Below, one piece after another: positions 1 to 6,590 of a stretch of DNA of 64,000 bases (positions are counted from its first letter, which is position 1; the number at the start of each line of letters is the position of its first letter). Under the pieces are notes generated by a model, which saw nothing but the letters and a program-made list of their open reading frames with translations, was not told where the DNA came from and did no database searches. Origin of the DNA: VXYL01 sp965243175 (GTDB lineage Bacteria; Pseudomonadota; Gammaproteobacteria; Pseudomonadales; Azotimanducaceae); the NCBI GenBank assembly GCA_965243175.1, contig OZ251532.1, forward strand, positions 3,906,001 to 3,970,000, in the 5' to 3' direction. Position numbers and translations under genes: made by a program.

Positions 1-1
1 C

Positions 2-1090
2 GTGCGGGTGGAGATGGCGCGGCGCGGGTGCCGGGAGTGCGGGCGCAGCGTTCGCCCGCGGGCGCGGCGGCTGGGCGTCGAGGGTTCGATGACGCCGTCG
101 GCGCGGCGTCTGGCGAGCCTGGCGGGTTCGCAGTGCAGCTACGCGGGGGCGGACGAGTTGCTGCGCGAGCTGTCGGGGCTGAACTTCGGCGCGAAGCGGG
201 TGGAGCGGACGACGCGGGCGGTGGGCGACGATCTGGAGGCGTGGCGGTCGGAAGGGGGAGGCGACGGCGACGGGGCCTCGCTGGCGCGGGAGGCGTCGAA
301 GCCGGGGCGGAAGCTGTGCTGCGCGGTGGACGGCACGGGCGTTCCGGCGCTGCCGAGCGAGACCGAGGGGCGTTCCGGCAAGGACGGCGGACGGGCTGGC
401 ACGCGCGAGGCGAAGGTGGGCGCGCTGTGGGTGTCCGAGACGGACGCCGAGGGCCGCCCGCGCATGGTGGAGGGCGCGGCGGTGCTGTTCGCGGCGATCG
501 AGAGCGCGGCGGAGACGCCCGGCCGGGAGTCGCCGTTCGAGCGGCGGCTGCTGCGCGAACTGGCGGCGGCGGGCTGCGGGCCGGGCGACGTCGACGTGTG
601 CGTCGGCGACGGCGCGGAGTGGATCCGGCGGGTGTTCGACGACTGGTTCCCGGACGCCGAGAGGATCGTCGACTACTACCACGCGGCGGAGTACCTGTGG
701 GCGGCGGCGCGCGCCCGCCACGGCGACGGCGACCTCGCCGAGGCGTGGGCGAAGAAGCTGTGCGCGATGCTCAAGGCGGGCCGCGTCGACGACGCCCTGG
801 ACGACCTGCGCAAGCGCGGCGGCGAAGCCGAGGAGTGCCGCCGCGCGGTCGCGTACCTCGGCGCCCGGCGCGACCGCATGCGCTACGACGAATACCTCGC
901 CAGCGGCCTGCCGATCGGTTCCGGCGTCATCGAGGCGGGCTGCAAGAACGTCGTCGGCCAGCGCGCGAAAGGCCCCGGAATGCGCTGGACCGTGGCCGGC
1001 GCCAACCCCGTCCTCTGGCTCCGCTGCGCGCGCATCGGAGGCCAGCTCGACGACTACTGGAACGACCGCGTCGCCGCACTCGCCGCTTGA
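2..1090 (+). CDS. ISKra4-family transposase, 5' truncated by window edge
   Basis: This is the C-terminal 362 residues of a DDE-type transposase, identical in sequence to residues 106-467 of the complete copy at 14593-15996. It retains the second half of the zinc-finger region (CRECG), the first catalytic-Asp region (CAVDGTGVP), the second (VCVGDGAEW) and the C-terminal motif GSGVIEAGCKNVVGQRAKG typical of ISKra4/UPF0236 transposases. The true start lies upstream of the window. No frameshift or stop interrupts it, so this copy may also be active. Confidence 0.9.
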   Translation: MRVEMARRGCRECGRSVRPRARRLGVEGSMTPSARRLASLAGSQCSYAGADELLRELSGLNFGAKRVERTTRAVGDDLEAWRSEGGGDGDGASLAREASKPGRKLCCAVDGTGVPALPSETEGRSGKDGGRAGTREAKVGALWVSETDAEGRPRMVEGAAVLFAAIESAAETPGRESPFERRLLRELAAAGCGPGDVDVCVGDGAEWIRRVFDDWFPDAERIVDYYHAAEYLWAAARARHGDGDLAEAWAKKLCAMLKAGRVDDALDDLRKRGGEAEECRRAVAYLGARRDRMRYDEYLASGLPIGSGVIEAGCKNVVGQRAKGPGMRWTVAGANPVLWLRCARIGGQLDDYWNDRVAALAA

Positions 1091-1102
1091 GAATGGACTT
1101 GG

Positions 1103-1137
1103 TGAGCAACCACTGACCTACGATCTGTCGCACACCC
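1103..1137. repeat. Right terminal inverted repeat of IS copy 1
   Basis: This 35-bp sequence ends in GTCGCACACCC and matches the right end of copy 2 (16009-16043). It is the inverse complement, with one mismatch, of the left end of copy 2 (14336-14370). The outermost bases are GGG/CCC, as is usual in this family. Confidence 0.9.
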
Positions 1138-1153
1138 TCTCGCCGCAGGCCGG

Positions 1154-1182
1154 TTCCGGTTCCGCGCTGCAATCGGTATAGT
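1154..1182 (+). promoter_or_regulatory. Possible glyQS promoter
   Basis: TATAGT at 1177-1182 is a good -10 match. A weak -35 (TTCCGG, 1154-1159) lies 17 bp upstream. It is in the 95-bp gap between the IS right end and glyQS, about 50 bp before the ATG. The assignment is tentative. If correct, the IS inserted immediately upstream of the promoter without destroying it. Confidence 0.3.
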
Positions 1183-1232
1183 GGCGAGCTTGCGCCGTTG
1201 CGGTTCAACGCCCTGCCTCTGGTCAAGCCCTC

Positions 1233-2606
1233 ATGCCTGCCTCATCCATGGACGAGCTCGTCGCGCTCTGCAAGCGACGCGGCTTCGTGTTCCAAGCCAG
1301 TGAAATCTACGGCGGCCTGCAGGGCGTCTACGACTACGGGCCCTTGGGGGTGGAGCTGAAGAACAACCTGAAGGCGGCGTGGTGGCGGTCGATGGTTCAC
1401 GAGCGCGACGACGTGGAAGGGCTGGACGCGGCGATCCTCACCAACCCCAAGGTGCTGCGCTATTCCGGCCACGAGGAGACCTTTGCGGATCCGCTGGTGG
1501 ATTGCCGCAAGTGCAAGTCGCGCTGGCGCGCCGACCATCTGGACGGCGGCGCCTGCCCGCGCTGCGGCGCCAGGGAGCTCACCGAGCCGCGCCCCTTCAA
1601 TCTGATGTTCAAGACCAGCGTCGGGCCGGTCGAGGACGGCTCGGCGTTCGCCTATCTGCGCCCCGAGACGGCGCAGGCGATCTTCACGAACTTCAAGAAC
1701 GTGCTCGATTCCACCGCGGCGTCCCTGCCGTTCGGCATCGCGCAGATCGGCAAGGCGTTCCGCAACGAGATCACGCCGCGCAACTTCGTCTTCCGGGTGC
1801 GCGAGTTCGAGCAGATGGAGCTGGAGTTCTTCGTCGCCCCCGGCAGCGACGAAGCGTGGCACGAGCGCTGGGTGATGGAGCGCCTGGCGTGGTGGCAGGA
1901 GCAAGGCGTGGACGGCAACAATCTGGAGCTCTACCACGTGCCCGCCGAGGAGCTCGCGCACTACTCGAAAGCCACCGTGGACGTGATGTACCGCTTCCCC
2001 CACGGTCTCGAAGAGCTCGAAGGCATCGCCAACCGCACCGATTTCGACCTCGGTTCGCACACCAAGAACCAGGCCGAGCTCGGCATCTCGGCGACCGTGG
2101 CGGCGAACAGCGATTCCAACGCCAAGCTGGCTGTCCAACGCCCGGCTGGCGAGAAGGCGCAACCCCCTTGGATCGTGCCCTTCGTGATCGAACCTTCCGC
2201 CGGCGTGGACCGCGGCGTCCTCGCCGTCCTCAACGACGCCTACGCCAAGGAACGCCTGGAGAACGGCAGCGAGCGCGTGGTGCTCTCCCTGAAGCCGCAC
2301 TTGTCGCCGATCAAGACGGCCGTGATACCGTTGAAGCGCAACAACGCGGACATCGTGGCCAAAGCGCGGACCATCAAGGCGGAACTGATGAAGCTCGGGC
2401 TGGGCCGGGTGTCGTTCGAGAACAGCGGCAACATCGGCAAGAACTACCGTCGCCACGACGAAATCGGCACGCCCCTCTGCCTCACCGTGGATTTCCAGAC
2501 CTTGGACGACGACACGGTCACCGTGCGCGACCGCGACACCATGCGCCAGGAGCGCGTCGGCCTCGGCGCCCTCGGCGGCTACGTCCGCGAGCGCATCGCC
2601 GCATGA
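1233..2606 (+). CDS. glyQS: Glycyl-tRNA synthetase, alpha2 (single-chain) type
   Basis: This 457-residue class II aminoacyl-tRNA synthetase charges tRNA-Gly with glycine in the cytosol. The N terminus (KRRGFVFQASEIYGG, then YDYGPLGVELKNNL) is the signature of the homodimeric GlyRS. A four-Cys zinc-like insertion (CRKCKSRW...CPRCGAR) lies near residues 90-115. Class II motif 2 is FRNEITPRNFVFRVREFEQ, and RPETAQAIFTNF precedes it. Length matches bacterial alpha2 enzymes (about 460). Most Gammaproteobacteria instead use the alpha2beta2 GlyQ+GlyS enzyme, so this gene is probably horizontally acquired. Its stop overlaps the start of the downstream ACT gene (ATGA), so the two are likely translated together. 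Confidence 0.95.
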   Translation: MPASSMDELVALCKRRGFVFQASEIYGGLQGVYDYGPLGVELKNNLKAAWWRSMVHERDDVEGLDAAILTNPKVLRYSGHEETFADPLVDCRKCKSRWRADHLDGGACPRCGARELTEPRPFNLMFKTSVGPVEDGSAFAYLRPETAQAIFTNFKNVLDSTAASLPFGIAQIGKAFRNEITPRNFVFRVREFEQMELEFFVAPGSDEAWHERWVMERLAWWQEQGVDGNNLELYHVPAEELAHYSKATVDVMYRFPHGLEELEGIANRTDFDLGSHTKNQAELGISATVAANSDSNAKLAVQRPAGEKAQPPWIVPFVIEPSAGVDRGVLAVLNDAYAKERLENGSERVVLSLKPHLSPIKTAVIPLKRNNADIVAKARTIKAELMKLGLGRVSFENSGNIGKNYRRHDEIGTPLCLTVDFQTLDDDTVTVRDRDTMRQERVGLGALGGYVRERIAA

Positions 2607-3124
2607 CCCGCGCCGTCATCGCCACCGTCGGCCAGGACCGGCCCGGCATCGTCAACCAGATCGCCGAAATCGTCCACGATCTGAACCTATCCATCGAGGA
2701 CAGCCGCATGACCGTTCTCGGCGGCGAGTTCGCGGTGCTGATGTCCGTGGCCGGAGGCACGCTGCCGCTGCAACGCCTGGAAACCAAGCTCGGCAAGCTG
2801 GCCGAGGGCATGGATCTGGCGTTTCTGTTTCGCCGCACGGACGAACGCCCGAACGTCGAAGGGCGCATTCCCTACACGGTGAGCGTCACCGCGATGGACC
2901 ACCCCGGCATCGTGCATCGCGTCGCCGAGTTCTTCTCTTCGCAGAACATCAACATCTACAACATGGACACCGTCACCGAACGCGCTCCGCACACCGGCAC
3001 GCCCATCTTCTCGCTGGTCATGGAAGTGGAAGTGCCGCCGGAAATCCGCATCGTGGAGTTGCGCGACAGCTTCTTCTACTTCTGCGACGACCACGACCTG
3101 GACGGCGAAATGCGCCCGTCCTAG
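2603..3124 (+). CDS. GcvR-like two-ACT-domain regulatory protein
   Basis: The 173-residue protein has two ACT domains, an N-terminal one beginning VIATVGQDRPGIVNQIAEIV (about residues 4-75) and a second beginning VSVTAMDHPGIVHRVAEFF (about residues 93-165). The repeated DxPGIV motif is the amino-acid-binding turn of ACT domains. Proteins of this layout include GcvR, the glycine cleavage repressor partner. Overlap with glyQS (ATGA) makes glycine sensing an attractive guess, but the ligand is not shown by the sequence. There is no DNA-binding domain, so any regulation would act through a partner. Confidence 0.85.
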   Translation: MTRAVIATVGQDRPGIVNQIAEIVHDLNLSIEDSRMTVLGGEFAVLMSVAGGTLPLQRLETKLGKLAEGMDLAFLFRRTDERPNVEGRIPYTVSVTAMDHPGIVHRVAEFFSSQNINIYNMDTVTERAPHTGTPIFSLVMEVEVPPEIRIVELRDSFFYFCDDHDLDGEMRPS

Positions 3125-3155
3125 GAACCGCCCCTCGCTTCGCGATCGAGACGAC

Positions 3156-3779
3156 ATGCCGGCCAGCAGCAGAGCCACACCCAAGTCCGCCCACCTCACG
3201 CGGCTCGAACACCGCGTCTCGACGGTGCGCCGCGAGTGCCGCAACAAGCACGTCGGCGGCGTCTTCTGGCTGACGGGCCTTTCCGGCGCCGGCAAGTCCA
3301 CCCTCGCCTTCGCCTTGGAGGGAGCGCTCTTCCAGCGCGGCTATCAAGTCTACGTCCTCGACGGCGACAACATGCGCCACGGCCTGAACCGCGACCTGGC
3401 GTTCTCCCAGGCGGACCGCGCCGAGAACGTGCGCCGAGTGGGCGAAGTCGCGGCCTTGTTCGCGGACGCTGGGTTCGTCTGCGTCTCGGCGTTCATTTCG
3501 CCGTACCGTTCGGACCGACACGCCGCCCGCGTTGCCGCGGATGGAAGGTTCCACGAAGTGTTCCTGGACGTCGACCTCGCAACGTGCGAGGAACGCGATC
3601 CGAAAGGCCTCTACAAGCTGGCCCGCGCCGGCGAGATCGCCGACTTCACTGGCGTCTCGGCGCCCTACGAGAAACCCGAGGCGCCCGAGCTGGTGATCCC
3701 TACGGGCCGCCAAACCATCGAGCAAAGCATCGACGCCGCGCTGCGCTACATCGTCGCCAACTTCCGGCTTCCCGATTAG
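3156..3779 (+). CDS. cysC: Adenylylsulfate (APS) kinase
   Basis: This 207-residue CysC phosphorylates APS to PAPS, the donor used by sulfotransferases and for sulfate assimilation. The P-loop GLSGAGKST lies near residues 41-49. The APS-binding stretch DGDNMRHGLN, the conserved FISPYRSDR and DPKGLYKLARAG follow, all typical of the family. Length is standard for a monofunctional enzyme; no fused ATP sulfurylase is present and none lies in the window. It follows the ACT gene by 31 bp on the same strand. Three sulfotransferase-type modules are encoded 3-10 kb downstream, so its product may feed glycan sulfation as well as cysteine synthesis. Confidence 0.95.
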   Translation: MPASSRATPKSAHLTRLEHRVSTVRRECRNKHVGGVFWLTGLSGAGKSTLAFALEGALFQRGYQVYVLDGDNMRHGLNRDLAFSQADRAENVRRVGEVAALFADAGFVCVSAFISPYRSDRHAARVAADGRFHEVFLDVDLATCEERDPKGLYKLARAGEIADFTGVSAPYEKPEAPELVIPTGRQTIEQSIDAALRYIVANFRLPD

Positions 3780-3792
3780 GCGATTACCGCTC

Positions 3793-5085
3793 CTACGCCG
3801 CAAGCAGGTGGCGATTGCGACGCCGCATGTTCTCCAGCTGCCTGCCGATCAGCGTTCGCGTGTTCTTGCGAACGCCCAGTTCGCTGGCCACCGAGAGCCA
3901 GTCGCCGAGCGCATCGACTACGCGCTCGACCACTTCGCGCGCCCGGGGCCAACTGGCGAAACTGGCTTGCTCCGCGAGGCGCTGCATGGTCTTGAGCGGC
4001 GGGTTGCGGCCGTAGCCGAGGAACGCCGTGGCGTGTTCGCCGGACGGGCTGGGGCTGAACGTCACGTCGTAGAATGGCGTTGGTCGCCACTCGCCGGCGT
4101 CGTTCTGAAGGAACGCCCAGTTCTTGGTGTGGTCGTCTTGGTTGAGCCCGAACAGGTTGAAGACGGCGCGAGCGAACTGCGCCTGCCCCACCGCTGGACT
4201 GCGGCACAACGTGATGCTCGCCTTCAACAGATCCTCGTAGTCCAGCGAAGGAACGCGATAGTCGGCGTCGAGGAGGCCGCAGACGCTGTGCATGTGCTGG
4301 CGGCCCCGTTCGCCGCGGCAATCGAAGCGCTCCACCGCCAGCCAAGCGATGGCTGGCGACGACAGCGGCGCGGGAAAGAGGCGCCACCCCGAGACGTCGA
4401 TTCCCGCCCGTTCGGCCAAGACGAGGTAGGCCGCTTCGCACAAGCTCTCCTCGTGGCCGAGCGGCAGCAGCGTGGAGGTGAACTTGACCAGCCACGGCGT
4501 CAAGCCGGCCGCAGGGCGCAGATGCACACGTTCCAAGCATCCGGGTTCAAGCCAGATCTGCGCCTTGGGCCGCGCGCCGCCGGAGCTGGCCGCGCCGGCG
4601 AGAGTGCGCGGCATCTCGTCCAAGTCGCCGTTCGCATCCTCGAATATCTCCTGCGCCTCTCTGCCCAAGGCATCCAGCGCCGCTTCTCCGCCGGATTCCG
4701 CAGCAAGGGGAGACGCCGGCGCATACTCCAGAGCACCCATGCCTCGGTCGCCCACATAGGCGAGGCGATCCATGCCAGCAACCTGGCTCGGCGCGATGCC
4801 GTGCTGCCGGAACGCCCGGTCCATCAGCCGCGTTCCCCAGCCATCGGGCAACGAGTCCGCGAAGACGCCGAACAAGCCGCCCTGCCCGTCCGCCGGCGCC
4901 TGATGCAGCGCGGCATTGAACGGCAGGCGGAAGGGCGAGAGGCTGGGATGGGCCCGCAGGTAGTCCGCAGCGTACTGGAAGAAGACGCCTTGGCGGTTCT
5001 GCGCCAGCTGGCCCGCCAGCACACGGTCGCCGGACTCGAGCCGCCGGAAGACGTCGAGCCGCCGGGCGTGTTCGAAGCCGCTCAT
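3793..5085 (-). CDS. hipA: HipA-type serine/threonine kinase toxin
   Basis: The 430-residue protein is of the HipA family, whose E. coli member phosphorylates glutamyl-tRNA synthetase and causes persistence. The N-terminal subdomain contains FGVFADSLPDGWGTRLMDR (HipA_N/couple region). The kinase core has the substrate loop and the catalytic motif NQDDHTKNWAFL followed by PFYDVTFS, matching the family's NxDDHxKN and YD(L/V) elements. The start was placed at MSGFEHARR because its ATG overlaps the hipB stop (ATGA), as is usual in hipBA operons. It is convergent with cysC, 13 bp away. No truncation or missing catalytic residue is seen. Confidence 0.92.
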   Translation of the reverse strand: MSGFEHARRLDVFRRLESGDRVLAGQLAQNRQGVFFQYAADYLRAHPSLSPFRLPFNAALHQAPADGQGGLFGVFADSLPDGWGTRLMDRAFRQHGIAPSQVAGMDRLAYVGDRGMGALEYAPASPLAAESGGEAALDALGREAQEIFEDANGDLDEMPRTLAGAASSGGARPKAQIWLEPGCLERVHLRPAAGLTPWLVKFTSTLLPLGHEESLCEAAYLVLAERAGIDVSGWRLFPAPLSSPAIAWLAVERFDCRGERGRQHMHSVCGLLDADYRVPSLDYEDLLKASITLCRSPAVGQAQFARAVFNLFGLNQDDHTKNWAFLQNDAGEWRPTPFYDVTFSPSPSGEHATAFLGYGRNPPLKTMQRLAEQASFASWPRAREVVERVVDALGDWLSVASELGVRKNTRTLIGRQLENMRRRNRHLLAA

Positions 5086-5360
5086 CGCGCCAGCACTTCG
5101 TCGATGCTGCGCGGCAGCGCGGGACGCTCGGCGGCAAGCGCCGCCAACGCCGCGAGGTCGTCCACGCACTGCCAAAGAAGAATGAACTGGCGCAGGGAGA
5201 TCTGGCCGGTGGTCTCGAAGCGCTTGATGGTGGACGCCGGCACGGAGCTCTGCCGAGCCAACGCGGCGCGAGAGAGCCGGCGCCCCTTGCGACGTTGGCG
5301 CAGAGCATCCGCGAGCCGCCGCTGAACGTCGGCCGGCGTGGTGAACGACAGGTCCGGCAT
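5082..5360 (-). CDS. hipB: HipB-type helix-turn-helix antitoxin
   Basis: The 92-residue XRE-family protein has a helix-turn-helix of the form LSRAALARQSSVPASTIKRF near residues 29-48. It is the first gene of the hipBA operon and overlaps hipA by four bases. The ATG at 5360 is preferred over an in-frame TTG five codons upstream because GAGGA lies at ribosome-binding distance. Antitoxins of this type neutralise HipA and repress their own promoter. A perfect 12-bp-arm inverted repeat with an overlapping TATAAT lies 23 bp upstream of the start and is the obvious operator. Confidence 0.9.
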   Translation of the reverse strand: MPDLSFTTPADVQRRLADALRQRRKGRRLSRAALARQSSVPASTIKRFETTGQISLRQFILLWQCVDDLAALAALAAERPALPRSIDEVLAR

Positions 5361-5382
5361 GAGGTGTCCTCGCAAGTTGGAG

Positions 5383-5439
5383 GGATATTATACTGTCTAA
5401 AATGGCCTGATTTCAGCCATTTTAGACATCATATTGTCC
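5383..5439 (-). promoter_or_regulatory. hipBA operator/promoter: 57-bp palindrome, copy 1
   Basis: The core is GTCTAAAATGGC, 9-bp spacer, GCCATTTTAGAC (5395-5427), a perfect 12-bp inverted repeat. Symmetry extends imperfectly to GGA...TCC at both edges, giving 57 bp. On the minus strand TATAAT (about 5387-5392) lies in the outer arm, so a bound repressor would cover the -10 element. A related copy (45 of 57 bases identical by my alignment) is at 6489-6545. HipB autoregulation is established for the family; binding here is inferred. Confidence 0.8.
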
Positions 5440-5580
5440 AAACGTGGTGGATTGGACATCCCGCCATCTACAGCCGCCCAAGCACGTTTCGGCTTCGGAG
5501 ACGAGGTACTCCCCGTCCAGGCCAGCAACGGCGACAACCAAGCGCCCTGCCCGCGATGCCCAAGCGAACCGCGACCGTGG

Positions 5581-6009
5581 CTACGGCGATGGCGCCAGTT
5601 GATCGGCGTCGATCCGAGCCAGCCGTTCCAAGGCACGCCTGCCAAGCGTCGCGCCTTGCGGTCGGATCGTGTGGTAGCGGATGGCAAGAGGCGGCGTGCG
5701 CAGCAGCTCCACGACGCCACTCACATGCGCAAGGGCGACTTGAATGTCGTTCGTAGTGGCGATGACCAAGACAGGCAGTCGAGGAGGTGTCTGAAAGGGC
5801 ATGTTCATGTCGGACGTCACAAGGGCACCGTAGTTCGCCGTGGCCGCGGCATCCTGCAACTCGCCGTTGGCGAATCCGCCGAAGCCTGCTTGGACAGCAT
5901 GAATGCAGGCACTTCCGCCGCCCAACCGACGGTCCAACTCTTGCGCGAACCGCACCTGCAAGTGCTCGTCGACGAGTACGCGAGCAGGCGGTACGTCGCC
6001 ACCATCCAC
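5581..6009 (-). CDS. DUF5615 PIN-like protein, probable toxin
   Basis: The 142-residue protein begins with the DUF5615 signature RVLVDEHLQVRFAQEL, carrying the first acidic residues of a PIN-like nuclease fold. Later segments ALVTSDMNM and LPVLVIATTND match the second acidic region and the following strand of the family. DUF5615 proteins are usually encoded next to DUF433 proteins and are regarded as VapC-like toxins. The DUF433 gene is 57 bp upstream here. A GTG start at 6009 is chosen because GGAGG lies 7 nt before it. The C terminus is longer than a minimal DUF5615 domain. Nuclease activity is inferred from family membership only. Confidence 0.75.
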   Translation of the reverse strand: MDGGDVPPARVLVDEHLQVRFAQELDRRLGGGSACIHAVQAGFGGFANGELQDAAATANYGALVTSDMNMPFQTPPRLPVLVIATTNDIQVALAHVSGVVELLRTPPLAIRYHTIRPQGATLGRRALERLARIDADQLAPSP

Positions 6010-6066
6010 GCTGGGCCCTCCGTAGGCTATGGAAGATGCCTGCCGACGCCAGTACGGTGCAGACCC

Positions 6067-6381
6067 CTACGTTGCTTCGCGCACCTGCGGGCGTCGCTGA
6101 GCAAGTCCATACTTGCGCTCGAAGTAGCTGCACGCTTCCTTGAGTACGGCGCGGGCCTGCTCCTCGCTTACGCCCGGGTAGTCGTAGAGGAACTGCTCGA
6201 ACGTCACGCCCGCCTCGAACGAGCCGAACAAGAAGCTCACCGGCACTCTCGTGCCAGCGAAGCACACGTCGCCACCGCAGCGGTTGGGGCGAGCATCCAC
6301 CGCGGGCACCTTGCGCGTCGAGTCCATCGCCATGCTCCCAGCCGAATCAGGCGCAAGTGTCTCACTTTCGACCGTCGCCAT
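6067..6381 (-). CDS. DUF433 protein, probable antitoxin (VapB-like)
   Basis: The 104-residue protein carries the DUF433 core, CGGDVCFAGTRVPVSFLFG then FEQFLYDYPGVSEEQARAVL (about residues 35-80). This core forms a compact helix-turn-helix-like domain. The N-terminal 30 residues are low in hydrophobics and may be flexible. It is the upstream partner of the DUF5615 gene, as in other DUF433/DUF5615 pairs. A ribosome-binding site (GGAGAGG) precedes the ATG at 6381; an internal ATG at 6333 is an alternative. The second 57-bp palindrome lies about 110 bp upstream and probably controls this operon. Confidence 0.8.
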   Translation of the reverse strand: MATVESETLAPDSAGSMAMDSTRKVPAVDARPNRCGGDVCFAGTRVPVSFLFGSFEAGVTFEQFLYDYPGVSEEQARAVLKEACSYFERKYGLAQRRPQVREAT

Positions 6382-6488
6382 CCATCGTGGCCTCTCCTAC
6401 CGCACCAGCCGCGGTACGCCGTCCGCGCTCGCTCCGCAGCCTTCATGGGCGCGGTGAACGACTGGGCAGCCATGCTTGCACACGGAAA

Positions 6489-6545
6489 GGACATCATAGT
6501 ATCTAAAACGTGCTGATTATGGCCATTTTAGATATCATAATGTCC
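6489..6545 (-). promoter_or_regulatory. 57-bp palindrome, copy 2, upstream of the DUF433/DUF5615 pair
   Basis: The arms are 25 bp around a 7-bp centre and start and end with GGACAT...ATGTCC; the inner arms share TTTTAGATA. Length and edges equal those of the hipBA operator, with 45 of 57 bases identical. It lies between the DUF433 start and the convergent-side end of the wzt-like gene (stop at 6591). The nearest gene it could drive is DUF433. That both sites bind the same repressor is inferred. Confidence 0.7.
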
Positions 6546-6590
6546 ACTGTGCATCGACTGACAGACCGTTTGGCGTTGCCACGCATGGCG

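Larger units (their letters stand above)
1..1137 (+). mobile_element. ISKra4-family insertion sequence, copy 1 (left part outside window)
   Basis: Only the right part of the element is in the window: most of the transposase plus the right terminal inverted repeat. Reading it against the complete copy at 14336-16043 (it corresponds to 14907-16043) I see no base differences, which implies recent transposition. The right end sits 95 bp before the glyQS start. The base run after the end, TCTCGCCGC, should be the 9-bp target duplication, but the left flank is outside the window. Confidence 0.9.

Noticed and set aside
1242..2456. Long open frame antisense to glyQS
   Set aside because: The sense strand encodes every motif of the synthetase; the antisense translation is low-information and has no start signal.
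6237..6497. 86-codon frame starting within palindrome copy 2, overlapping the DUF433 gene
   Set aside because: Trp/Arg-rich translation without a known pattern, overlapping the better supported DUF433 gene; the start lies inside the operator. A short leader peptide cannot be excluded.
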